A stretch of 10,887 nucleotides of DNA from Desulfovibrio sp. (GTDB lineage: Bacteria > Desulfobacterota > Desulfovibrionia > Desulfovibrionales > Desulfovibrionaceae), in contig JAQVZK010000046.1 of NCBI GenBank assembly GCA_028708195.1, positions 1 to 10,887 on the forward strand, written 5' to 3'. The first letter of the stretch is position 1. The number at the start of each line of letters is the position of its first letter. Below, in pieces: positions 1 to 6,861 of the stretch. The notes beneath the pieces were generated by a model that had not been told where the DNA came from, made no database searches, and saw nothing but the letters and a program-made list of their open reading frames with translations. Position numbers and translations under genes: made by a program.

Positions 1-1
1 C

Positions 2-49
2 GGGGCGGGTGTTGCCCGCGCCTGCGGCATCGACACTTCTGAAATATAA
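2..49 (+). CDS. C-terminal tail of an unidentified protein (partial)
   Basis: From base 2 one frame reads through about 15 sense codons (GAGVARACGIDTSEI) and stops at TAA 47-49. The residues look like an ordinary protein end, and the stop is followed at once by hairpins, as expected at a gene end. The other two + frames give less protein-like residues. The piece is far too short to name a family, and it could be chance. The left window edge cuts the gene. Confidence 0.35.
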   Translation, partial: GAGVARACGIDTSEI

Positions 50-56
50 GGTCTGA

Positions 57-142
57 AGGCGCAACGCCCAATGGGCATTGCGCCTCGCACGGCAGTACAG
101 GCTGCCAGATACCCCGCCCCGGCTTTTGCAAGCCGGGGCGGG
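57..142. terminator. Three tandem hairpins after the upstream gene
   Basis: Three inverted repeats lie in a row. The first is at 57-64/78-85 (AGGCGCAA with TTGCGCCT), carrying an inner GCCC/GGGC pair around AAT. The second is at 91-95/102-106 (GGCAG with CTGCC). The third is a perfect 13-bp stem at 113-125/130-142 around the loop TTGC. None is followed by a T-run, so this is not a standard intrinsic terminator. The hairpins could protect a 3' end, act with Rho, or be a repeat-family element. The stems are certain from the sequence; the role is inferred. Confidence 0.5.
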
Positions 143-253
143 CGCGTTGTGCCCTGGATGAATGAAGTGCGGGGGGCAGAAGTGAAGGAGGGGGAAGGCG
201 CAAACCGTGAGCCGTCCACAGCGTTCATTGCTGAAACGGCGTTCTTGGTCCCA

Positions 254-291
254 ATCTGCCACTGAAATGAACATTCTTCATTATCTGCCAC
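254..291. repeat. Inverted repeat flanked by 9-bp direct repeats (possible operator)
   Basis: The 9-mer ATCTGCCAC occurs at 254-262 and again at 283-291. Between the copies is the inverted repeat AATGAA (266-271), CATTC, TTCATT (277-282). It lies about 35-70 bp upstream of the candidate -35 box of the export operon. The symmetry would suit a dimeric regulator such as a TetR-family protein, the type that controls the E. coli ybhGFSR operon. Binding is inference only. Confidence 0.35.
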
Positions 292-323
292 GGTCGTTGG
301 TGCTCTTCAGCAAGCGGCTTTTG

Positions 324-352
324 TGGACAAGGCGCGCGGCACTGCGTATGTT
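324..352 (+). promoter_or_regulatory. Candidate sigma-70 promoter for the export operon
   Basis: TGGACA at 324-329 (5 of 6 to the -35 consensus), a 17-bp spacer, then TATGTT at 347-352 (4 of 6 to the -10 consensus). Transcription would start near 359. Another candidate with the same -35 hexamer and spacing lies upstream of the small secreted protein gene. Confidence 0.35.
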
Positions 353-487
353 TTGCACCAGTTGTCATACATCCCATGTGGCGGCAGTTTACACGACGGC
401 GGGCAGGGCAGTGAACGCGTGAAGCCCAAGGGCTGCCCGTCAACCACCGGAAACGATAGTCAAACGTCTCAGGGGATCGGAGGGCCC

Positions 488-1486
488 ATGCAAATCTCTC
501 GCAAGGTTGTAAGCATAGCTGCCGTGGCAGTTATCGTGCTGGCAGCCTTTTTTTTGTGGCGCTGGCTTGACAACAGGCATGCCAAAAACCTCACGCTCTA
601 CGGCAACATTGACATCCGTCAGGTTGACCTGGCCTTTCGTGTGGGCGGACGTATAGCCGCTGTTCTTGTGGACGAGGGCGACAGTGTGGCCGAGGGGCAG
701 CCTCTGGCGCAACTGGACGCCGATCTGCTCACCCAGCAGCGGGATGAGGCCGCCGCCCGCCTTGAGGGAGAAAAAGCCTCTCTGGCACGGCTTGAACGCG
801 GCTACCGCGTTGAAGAAATCGCCCAGGCCAGGGCAGCGGTAAGCGCGGCCACGGCCTTGTCAGAAAACGCCGCCATCAATCTGCGCCGTGTTACGGCCAT
901 GCGCACCTCCAACGCCATCTCCCAAAAAGAACTGGATAATGCCCGCGCGCAGTCCCGCGAAACTGCTGCCAGGCTCCGCTCTGTTCAGGATCAACTGGAC
1001 ATGCTGCTTTCCGGCTACAGAGAAGAGGATGTGCTGGCCCAGCGCGCCGCCGTGGCTGCCGCCGCCGCAGCCCTGAACCGGGCCGAAATTCAGTTGCACG
1101 ACAGTGTGCTTACGGCCCCGCAAAAAGGCGTGGTTTTAACCCGCGTCCGCGAGGCTGGGGCTATCGTGCAGGCAGGGCAGACAGTCTATACCCTCACCCT
1201 CACCGATCCGGTCTGGCTGCGGGCCTATGTCGATGAACCTGATCTTGGGCGCATCAAGCCGGGCATGGCCGTGCGCGTGCTCGTGGATGCAGCGCCGGGC
1301 AAAAGCTTTTCTGGCAAGGTGGGGTTCATTTCTCCCACTGCGGAATTTACGCCCAAGACGGTGGAAACCCGTGAGGTGCGCACAGCGCTGGTCTACCGTT
1401 TGCGCGTGCAGGCCGAAGACCCTGAAAACCTCATGCGTCAGGGCATGCCTGTCACCATTGTGGTTGAAGAGGCAGCCAGGCCATGA
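488..1486 (+). CDS. ybhG: HlyD/YbhG-type periplasmic adaptor of an ABC export pump
   Basis: Membrane-fusion protein that should link the inner-membrane ABC transporter encoded just downstream to an outer-membrane channel. The 332 residues match the usual YbhG length. Residues 7-24 form an N-terminal membrane anchor. Residues about 48-78 are the first half of the biotinyl-lipoyl domain (VGGRIAAVLVDEGDSV). Residues 79-205 are a long Ala/Arg/Glu-rich coiled-coil hairpin. The second lipoyl half and a beta-barrel follow, including the highly typical FISPTAEFTPKTVETREVR region near 280-298. A hairpin-tip motif for channel docking is plausible at R134-x3-M138-x6-S145, with Met where Leu is usual. 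I chose ATG 488 because GGAGGG sits at 479-484 and the anchor begins directly after it; the frame is open upstream to 323, but that would place about 55 unrelated residues before the anchor. The stop overlaps the next gene by ATGA. Confidence 0.93.
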   Translation: MQISRKVVSIAAVAVIVLAAFFLWRWLDNRHAKNLTLYGNIDIRQVDLAFRVGGRIAAVLVDEGDSVAEGQPLAQLDADLLTQQRDEAAARLEGEKASLARLERGYRVEEIAQARAAVSAATALSENAAINLRRVTAMRTSNAISQKELDNARAQSRETAARLRSVQDQLDMLLSGYREEDVLAQRAAVAAAAAALNRAEIQLHDSVLTAPQKGVVLTRVREAGAIVQAGQTVYTLTLTDPVWLRAYVDEPDLGRIKPGMAVRVLVDAAPGKSFSGKVGFISPTAEFTPKTVETREVRTALVYRLRVQAEDPENLMRQGMPVTIVVEEAARP

Positions 1487-3297
1487 GCACCGTGGCGGCA
1501 CAAACCCCGCCCCAGGTGGGAGAACCGGCCGTACAGTTGCGTGATCTTGGTATGACCTTCGGCAAGGGAAGCCGCGCCGTGACTGCCCTGAACAGCGTTT
1601 CTGCCGTGGTGCCTCTTGGGCGCATCACCGGCCTTGTGGGGCCGGATGCAGCGGGCAAGACCACGCTTATGCGCATTCTGGCCGGGCTGATGCTTCCCAC
1701 GTGTGGCGAGGCTGTGGTTTTTGGCAGGCCGCCACAAAAACTTGTGGTCGAGAGCGCCAACAGCATAGGCTACATGCCGCAGCGTTTCGGCCTGTATGAA
1801 GACATCAGCGTTATGGGCAACCTGCTTTTGCACGCCAGCCTGCGGGGGCTTGAAGGGCAGGCGCGCCAAGCCATGTTTGACCGTTTGTTGCGCTTTACCT
1901 CGCTTGCTCCTTTTACTGACAGGCTTGCCGGGCGACTTTCTGGCGGCATGAAGCAAAAGCTCGGCATTGCCTGCGCTCTTTTGGGGTCGCCGCGTTTGCT
2001 GCTTCTGGACGAGCCGGGTGTGGGGGTAGACCCGCAATCGCGCCGCGAGTTGTGGCGCATGGTGCAGGATCTCAGCCGCGACGGCATGACTGTCGTCTGG
2101 GCCACAGCCTATCTGGAAGAAGCCGAGCGTTGCGCGCAGGTCATTGTGCTGGATACGGGCAGCGTTCTTTACGCTGGAGCCCCGCAGGAATTCACCACGC
2201 GGGCGCAGGGCCGGGTTTTTTTGCTGCGGCCCCCTGCCGGAGACAACAGGCGAGAACTGGCCGCCTGGAGCATGCGGCCCGGCATTGAGGATGCGCTTGT
2301 GCAGGGCAGCCGCATCCGCCTGGTATTGGCCGAGAACGCTCCCCCCGAACTGCGGCGCGAGGTTCTGGACAAGGGCGGCGAGGCCGTGGATCCCCGGCTG
2401 GAGGATGCCTATATGAGCGCTGTGGGCGGCATAGACCAAACCCCTTCGCCCTACGGAAAGCTGCATGTGCGCAATGGGGCCACCCCGTCGGGTGTAGTGC
2501 CCCCCGACGCCACAGGCCCTGATGCCACAGTTTCTGGTGTCCCGCCCCGGCCAAGCATTGAGGCCGATGTACTCACCAAAACCTTTGGCAATTTTACCGC
2601 CGCCCGTGACATCACTTTTGACGTGCGCCCCGGCGAAATTTTCGGTCTGCTTGGCCCCAACGGGGCGGGCAAGTCCACCACGTTTCGCATGCTCTGCGGC
2701 CTTTCCCGCCCTACTTCCGGCCACTGCGCTGTGGACGGTAGGGACTTGCTCACGGCGGGCAGCGAGGCCCGCGCGCACCTGGGCTATATGGCGCAAAAAT
2801 TCTCCCTCTATCCCGACATCCCGGTGTTGGAAAACATCAAGATATTTGCCGAGCTTTATGGCTTAAGCCGCCAGCGCCGCGAAGCCCTGCTGCCCGTGCT
2901 GGCCAAGGCCCTGAACCTGCAAAACTTTCTGCACAGCCGTACGGTGGACTTGCCGCTTGGGCAAAAGCAGCGCCTGGCGCTCTTGTGCGCCACACTGCAC
3001 GAACCGCCCGTGCTTTTTCTGGACGAACCCACCTCTGGTGTGGACGCGCGAACCCGCCGCGATTTCTGGAAGCACATTTCGGCCATGACCACTGCCGGGG
3101 CAGCGGTTCTTGTCACCACCCATTTTATGGAAGAGGCCGAATACTGCGACCGCATTGCCCTTATCTACCGTGGGGCCATGATCCGCATGGGCACGCCTGA
3201 CGAACTCAAGGCCTCGTGCAAAACTGTAGAAGATCCCACGCTGGAAGAGGCCTTTATCGCCAACATTGAAGCGTACGACAGGCAGCACCTCCAATAG
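1483..3297 (+). CDS. ybhF: Double-domain ABC transporter ATPase (YbhF-like)
   Basis: Cytoplasmic ATPase that powers the pump, with two nucleotide-binding domains in one 604-residue chain (E. coli YbhF is about 578). Domain 1: Walker A GPDAAGKT 53-60, Q-loop Q100, signature LSGGM 152-156, Walker B LLLLDEP 172-178. Its H-loop position holds Ala209 (TAYLEEAE). Domain 2: Walker A GPNGAGKS 391-398, Q438, signature LPLGQ 490-494, Walker B VLFLDEP 510-516, and a normal H-loop His547. A Pro/Gly-rich linker spans about 315-358. One composite ATP site (domain 2 Walker motifs with LSGGM) is therefore complete, while the other lacks the switch His and has a non-standard signature. As far as I recall, E. 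coli YbhF is similarly asymmetric, so this is probably a family trait. The start at 1483 forms an ATGA overlap with the adaptor gene. A 63-bp gap with a hairpin and T-run follows. Confidence 0.95.
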   Translation: MSTVAAQTPPQVGEPAVQLRDLGMTFGKGSRAVTALNSVSAVVPLGRITGLVGPDAAGKTTLMRILAGLMLPTCGEAVVFGRPPQKLVVESANSIGYMPQRFGLYEDISVMGNLLLHASLRGLEGQARQAMFDRLLRFTSLAPFTDRLAGRLSGGMKQKLGIACALLGSPRLLLLDEPGVGVDPQSRRELWRMVQDLSRDGMTVVWATAYLEEAERCAQVIVLDTGSVLYAGAPQEFTTRAQGRVFLLRPPAGDNRRELAAWSMRPGIEDALVQGSRIRLVLAENAPPELRREVLDKGGEAVDPRLEDAYMSAVGGIDQTPSPYGKLHVRNGATPSGVVPPDATGPDATVSGVPPRPSIEADVLTKTFGNFTAARDITFDVRPGEIFGLLGPNGAGKSTTFRMLCGLSRPTSGHCAVDGRDLLTAGSEARAHLGYMAQKFSLYPDIPVLENIKIFAELYGLSRQRREALLPVLAKALNLQNFLHSRTVDLPLGQKQRLALLCATLHEPPVLFLDEPTSGVDARTRRDFWKHISAMTTAGAAVLVTTHFMEEAEYCDRIALIYRGAMIRMGTPDELKASCKTVEDPTLEEAFIANIEAYDRQHLQ

Positions 3298-3320
3298 CGC
3301 TGCCCGCAAGAACCATAACA

Positions 3321-3350
3321 CGCGTCAGGCGAGGCGGCGCGCTTTTTTTT
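3321..3350 (+). terminator. Possible intrinsic terminator or attenuator inside the export operon
   Basis: CGCGTC (3321-3326) can pair with GGCGCG (3336-3341), giving 6 bp with one G-U pair and a 9-nt loop. A C and then eight T (3343-3350) follow. It sits between the ATPase stop and the first permease start, where a full stop would be unexpected, so partial termination or attenuation is more likely. The stem is short, and the T-run may instead be chance. Confidence 0.4.
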
Positions 3351-3360
3351 GTGAGAGGCC

Positions 3361-4488
3361 ATGAAGCAAAACCTTTGGCTCCAGCAGATGTTTGCCCTTA
3401 TGCGCAAAGAATTTCAGCAGATTGTGCGCGACCCGTCCTCCTATCTGGTGGCGGGCGTTCTGCCGCTGATTTTTCTGCTGCTCTTCGGGTACGGCATCAC
3501 GCTGGATGCGGGGGTGCTGCGGCTGGCGGTGCTCAATGAAAGTGGAGGCAGGCATTCCCTGGACCTTGCGGCCAACTTTGCGCACTCGCCCTGGTTTTCG
3601 ACTCGTGGCGCCGGCAGTATGGATGAGGCCGCCCGGCTCATGCGCGATTCGGACGTGCAGGGAATTCTGGTGTTCAGGCAGGATTTCGACGCGGCACTTG
3701 AGCGCGGCGGGGCAGGGCAGGTGCAGGTTCTCGTGGACGGGTCTGAACCCAACACGGCCCAGTATATCCAGAGCTACAGCCAGGGGCTTGTGACCAACTG
3801 GCAGACAACAGCCGTGCCCGGCGGTGTCGCGGCCGAGCCGCCCATTATCCTGCAAACCCGCTACTGGTACAACCCGGCGGCCAAAAGCGTGCAGTTTCTG
3901 GTGCCCGGAGCCATTACGGTTATCATGACGCTTATTGGCACATTGCTGACCTCTCTGGTTTTCGCCCGTGAGTGGGAACGCGGCACTATGGAAGCCATGT
4001 TTGCAACGCCGGTCAGCCGCCTGCAGCTTTTACTGGGCAAGCTCATTCCCTATTTCTGCATGGGCATGTTCAGCATGGCCCTGTGCGCCGGGGCGGCAGT
4101 GCTGCTTTTTGAAGTGCCTTTTCGCGGGTCCTGGTGGGTGCTGCTGCTGTTGTCTTCTGTTTTTATGCTCAGCGCGCTTGGGCAGGGGCTGCTCATTTCT
4201 GTGACGTTGCGCGGTCAGCTTGTGGCCGCCGAGGCCGGTCTGTTTTCTGGTTTTTTGCCAGCCCTGCTGTTGTCTGGTTTTGTTTTTGACATCAACAGCA
4301 TGCCCGCTGTTTTACAGGCCATTACCCGGCTCTTGCCTGTCAGCTACTTCAACACCTGCCTGCGCACCATTTTTCTAACAGGTGACGTGTGGGAGATTTT
4401 TGGCCCCAGCCTGATTTTTATGGGGCTGCTGGCTGCCGTGCTCTTGGGGCTGGTTTACAAGAACCTCGTTAAAAGGCTGGATGTGTGA
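3361..4488 (+). CDS. ybhS: ABC-2 type permease (YbhS-like)
   Basis: First of two inner-membrane subunits that form the transport path of the pump. The 375 residues match YbhS (about 377). Hydrophobic segments lie at about 28-48, 179-202, 228-250, 258-282, 290-309 and 348-366. A large soluble loop separates the first two, as is typical of ABC-2 permeases. The segment LVFAREWERGTMEAMFATPVSR (about 199-220) is the characteristic cytoplasmic coupling stretch after the second span. GAGAGG just ahead of ATG 3361 is a short-spaced ribosome binding site (GAGAGG then CC). It is preceded by the possible attenuator, so its level may be set separately from the ATPase. The stop overlaps the next gene as TGATG. 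Substrate cannot be read from the sequence; the E. coli pump has been linked to drug and cation export. Confidence 0.94.
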   Translation: MKQNLWLQQMFALMRKEFQQIVRDPSSYLVAGVLPLIFLLLFGYGITLDAGVLRLAVLNESGGRHSLDLAANFAHSPWFSTRGAGSMDEAARLMRDSDVQGILVFRQDFDAALERGGAGQVQVLVDGSEPNTAQYIQSYSQGLVTNWQTTAVPGGVAAEPPIILQTRYWYNPAAKSVQFLVPGAITVIMTLIGTLLTSLVFAREWERGTMEAMFATPVSRLQLLLGKLIPYFCMGMFSMALCAGAAVLLFEVPFRGSWWVLLLLSSVFMLSALGQGLLISVTLRGQLVAAEAGLFSGFLPALLLSGFVFDINSMPAVLQAITRLLPVSYFNTCLRTIFLTGDVWEIFGPSLIFMGLLAAVLLGLVYKNLVKRLDV

Positions 4489-5711
4489 TGTCGGGGCGCG
4501 ACACGGCATCTTCTACTCCTGCTTCTGCGCCGGCCAAGGGATTTTGCGCGCGGCTGGCGGCTCGCCTTGGCGGGTATTTTCCGCATTTGAACGTGCGACG
4601 CATGGCCGTCATTGTGCGCAAGGAACTGCTGGTGCTGCTGTGCAACCGTGTCTCACGCATGCTCATCGTCGTGCCGCCCCTCATGCAAATTGTGATTTTT
4701 GGCTGGGCAGCAACAATGGAAGTGCGCAATGTGGACGTGGCCGTGCTCAACAACGACAGCGGGCGCTGGAGTCGCGAGATCATACACGCCATTGAAGGCT
4801 CCCCCACCTTTCGCGGCGTGGGGCACTTGCAGGGCCAAGGGCAGATTCGTCCTGTCATAGATCAGCAAAAGGCGCTTTTTGTGCTGGTTTTTGATGAGGA
4901 ATTTTCGCGCCGTATTGATAAGGGCGAACCGGCACAGGCGCAAGTTATTCTGGATGGGCGGCGCTCCAACGCCGCGCAGATTGCGTCTTATTATCTTGAG
5001 CGCATGGTGGCCCAGGTAGCCACGGCCACGCCGCGTGGCTTTGCCATGCAAAACGACGCCGCCGAGGTGCCCCGGCTGGACATACGCATGCGCTGCTGGT
5101 TTAACCCCAACCTGGAATTTCGGTGGTTTTTTCTGCCCAACCTGATTGGCATGTTGAGCTTTATGCTGGGACTTGTCGTCACAGGCCTTTCTGTCGCACG
5201 TGAGCGGGAGGTGGGCACTTTTGACCAGTTGCTGGTCTCGCCCGCCATCCCCACTGAAATAGCACTGGCCAAGCTTGTGCCCGGCTGTCTTGTGGGCATG
5301 GTGCACGGCACCATATTTTTGCTCATTTCAGTATTGGGCTTTGGTGTGCCTTTTAGCGGGTCTGTGCTGCTGCTCTATCTGGCTATGCTGGTATTTGCGG
5401 CGGCCGCGGGCGGGGTGGGGCTTATGGTGTCATCGCTGTCAGCCACGCAACAGCAGGCCTTTCTGGGCGCGTTTACCGTGGGGGTGCCCTGCATACTCAT
5501 TTCTGGCGCGGTGACGCCGGTGATGAACATGCCGCTGTTTTTGCAGTACGCCAGCCAGCTTAATCCTCTGCGGCACTTTACGGAAATTGTTCAGGGGGTT
5601 TTTCTCAAGGATATCACTGTGGTTGCCGCAGTTGCGATCCTCGGCAAGATAACCTGCATCAGCATTGTGACTGTGAGCGTGGCGGTATGGATGTTCCGGC
5701 GCAAGGCCTAG
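4488..5711 (+). CDS. ybhR: ABC-2 type permease (YbhR-like) with an N-terminal extension
   Basis: Second inner-membrane permease of the pump, expected to pair with the YbhS-like subunit. It has 407 residues. Spans lie at about 58-75, 214-236, 263-284, 292-316, 323-346 and 380-402, with a soluble loop at 76-213. Typical family stretches are LSVAREREVGTFDQLLVSP (about 234-252), SATQQQAFLG (318-327), NPLRHFTEI (359-367) and the end MFRRKA. ATG 4488 shares its A with the ybhS stop (TGATG), which favours coupled translation; a GTG at 4485 would add one residue. Compared with E. coli YbhR (368), there are about 38 extra N-terminal residues, Ser/Ala/Pro-rich and then basic. A start at ATG 4602 would remove them, but I see no ribosome binding site there. 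It is the last gene of the operon and convergent with the channel gene. Confidence 0.93.
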   Translation: MSGRDTASSTPASAPAKGFCARLAARLGGYFPHLNVRRMAVIVRKELLVLLCNRVSRMLIVVPPLMQIVIFGWAATMEVRNVDVAVLNNDSGRWSREIIHAIEGSPTFRGVGHLQGQGQIRPVIDQQKALFVLVFDEEFSRRIDKGEPAQAQVILDGRRSNAAQIASYYLERMVAQVATATPRGFAMQNDAAEVPRLDIRMRCWFNPNLEFRWFFLPNLIGMLSFMLGLVVTGLSVAREREVGTFDQLLVSPAIPTEIALAKLVPGCLVGMVHGTIFLLISVLGFGVPFSGSVLLLYLAMLVFAAAAGGVGLMVSSLSATQQQAFLGAFTVGVPCILISGAVTPVMNMPLFLQYASQLNPLRHFTEIVQGVFLKDITVVAAVAILGKITCISIVTVSVAVWMFRRKA

Positions 5712-5743
5712 GGCAGTGTTACCCCTGCCATGCCAGAGAACAC

Positions 5744-5755
5744 TTCAAGCTTGAA
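5744..5755. repeat. Perfect 12-bp palindrome between convergent genes
   Basis: TTCAAGCTTGAA is fully self-complementary. It lies just beyond the last pump gene and before the intergenic hairpin. No function is evident, and it may be chance. Confidence 0.25.
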
Positions 5756-5762
5756 ATGCTGC

Positions 5763-5782
5763 CCTGCCCGGCAAAGGGCAGG
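5763..5782. terminator. Hairpin between convergent operons
   Basis: CCTGCCC (5763-5769) pairs perfectly with GGGCAGG (5776-5782) around the loop GGCAAA. It lies between the pump operon (ends 5711) and the channel gene (ends 5827 on the other strand), so it could serve both transcripts. No T-run follows on either strand. A smaller GCGCC/GGCGC hairpin (5813-5826) directly abuts the channel stop codon. Confidence 0.4.
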
Positions 5783-5826
5783 CCGGGGCGTGGCAGTGCA
5801 AGCCGCTGTACCGCGCCCTGCGGCGC

Positions 5827-6642
5827 TTACTCTTTGGTATGCGTTTCTGCCTGAGAACTGGTGTGCGCATTGGCCTGAGCACTGGCCTGGGGGTTGGCCT
5901 GCGTGCCCTGCGCGGCTGCCGTTGCGTGGGGGGCAGGGGGAACCGCCTTGGGCATCCCGCTGGTCTGATCGGTCGGGGCGGGGTGCGGCACGCGCTGCAC
6001 TCTGCCCACAATGGTGGCTATGACTACAATTGAGTAAACATAGGCAATAAAGCCCACCAGTATGACCGCATTTTTGGCTATCCAGGTGTTGGGTGTGATG
6101 TCGCCGTAGCCTATGGTCAGGATTGTTATGTAGCTGAAATAAAAAAGATTATTGATGGCATTCTCGCCTTCGCCCAGGCCGTTGAAAGAGCCGGGGGTGG
6201 CAAACTCGATGGCCAAAAAGAGGTAGAAACCGCAGTAGGCAATGAGCATGAGGCCGCACACAGCCGCGTAAAGAATGCGGGTGGTGACCATATGGGCACG
6301 GGCTATCTGCCGAAAAACCTCCAGAGTGACACTGCCAAAAAAACAGATGTAGAGCAGCAGAACTTCCGCCAGCAAGCTGCTGGCAAAAAAGATGTTCAGC
6401 GACCGACAGATCATGAGCAAGACGCCAAAAAGCACGACGAGCCAGATGACGCGCCTTTTGAATTCAAAAATCACCAGCCCGGCCAGCAACTGAAACGGCA
6501 AATAGATGGATTGGGCCATGCCGCCGTAGATATTGTCAGGAAAAAAGATATTGAAGACAAATACGCACGAAAGGGATGCCATGAGCAGTTCAAACCGGTA
6601 GACATAGAGCTTTGAGCGAAAAGAATTCAGTTTTTGCAGCAT
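5827..6642 (-). CDS. K+ channel-like membrane protein with low-complexity tail
   Basis: Probable potassium channel subunit of the pore-domain (Ion_trans_2) type, 271 residues. The selectivity filter TIGYGD is at 176-181, preceded by a pore helix (LFYFSYITIL, 166-175) and flanked by spans at about 122-145 and 188-214. Four further hydrophobic segments come first (about 17-33, 44-61, 66-79, 86-105). They lack the regularly spaced arginines of a voltage sensor. No RCK/TrkA-N domain follows. Instead the last 50 or so residues are rich in Ala, Gln, Thr, Pro and His, with a four-residue repeat QANP-QASA-QANA at 248-259. ATG 6642 is chosen because GAGGA lies 5 nt upstream; a GTG at 6654 would have its start on top of that site and no binding site of its own. 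It is a single gene, convergent with the pump operon and divergent from the secreted protein gene. Confidence 0.9.
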   Translation of the reverse strand: MLQKLNSFRSKLYVYRFELLMASLSCVFVFNIFFPDNIYGGMAQSIYLPFQLLAGLVIFEFKRRVIWLVVLFGVLLMICRSLNIFFASSLLAEVLLLYICFFGSVTLEVFRQIARAHMVTTRILYAAVCGLMLIAYCGFYLFLAIEFATPGSFNGLGEGENAINNLFYFSYITILTIGYGDITPNTWIAKNAVILVGFIAYVYSIVVIATIVGRVQRVPHPAPTDQTSGMPKAVPPAPHATAAAQGTQANPQASAQANAHTSSQAETHTKE

Positions 6643-6663
6643 GGTATTCCTCACTAGGAGGCG

Positions 6664-6692
6664 ATATTACAAATATTGTTATCAGCGGGCAA
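6664..6692 (-). promoter_or_regulatory. Candidate promoter for the channel gene
   Basis: Read on the - strand: TTGCCC (6692-6687), a 17-bp spacer, TAATAT (6669-6664). Both boxes match consensus at 4 of 6 positions. It would give a very short leader before ATG 6642. The A/T-rich patch is unusual for this window, which helps the case. Confidence 0.35.
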
Positions 6693-6713
6693 GGGGGGAC
6701 GAGGCCCTTTTTG

Positions 6714-6742
6714 TGGACACGAAAGCTCACCGTCCGTAAACT
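6714..6742 (+). promoter_or_regulatory. Candidate promoter for the small secreted protein gene
   Basis: TGGACA (6714-6719), a 17-bp spacer, TAAACT (6737-6742; 4 of 6). A start near 6749 would leave a leader of about 112 nt. The -35 hexamer lies in an 11-mer, TTTTGTGGACA, which is also found at the export operon candidate promoter. Confidence 0.35.
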
Positions 6743-6861
6743 GACTCAGGTAAGGAGTGTCGGATTGCTGTCCCAGGAGTTCAGATGCTCACAGCGTAAC
6801 GGCGCTCACCGGCCACAAAGCGATTTGAAAATGGTTACTCAAGAAAATGATGGAGAACGCC

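Larger units (their letters stand above)
143..487. other. Non-coding stretch upstream of the export operon
   Basis: No open frame here looks like a real protein: the short ones have no ribosome binding site and no recognisable motif. The stretch holds a candidate promoter (324-352), a 6-bp inverted repeat at 266-271/277-282 flanked by two copies of a 9-mer (254-262 and 283-291), and the ribosome binding site of the adaptor gene (GGAGGG, 479-484). If the candidate promoter is real, the leader is about 130 nt. Confidence 0.6.

Noticed and set aside
225..443. Short open frames on both strands in the leader region
   Set aside because: They have no binding sites, no recognisable motifs and Cys/Arg/His-rich compositions typical of non-coding DNA.
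323..487. Extension of the adaptor gene to an upstream GTG at 323
   Set aside because: The extra 55 residues look like translated leader, the membrane anchor begins only after ATG 488, and a good ribosome binding site precedes 488.
1438..2796. A 452-codon open frame on the - strand opposite the ATPase gene
   Set aside because: It lies fully antisense to a gene with intact ABC motifs. Its product is a His/Arg/Gly-rich string without domain features, typical of a shadow frame in GC-rich DNA.
5866..5901. CRISPR-like short repeats (TGGCCTG three times)
   Set aside because: The period is 12 bp, the copies are inside a coding frame and encode a four-residue repeat. There are no spacers and no cas genes.
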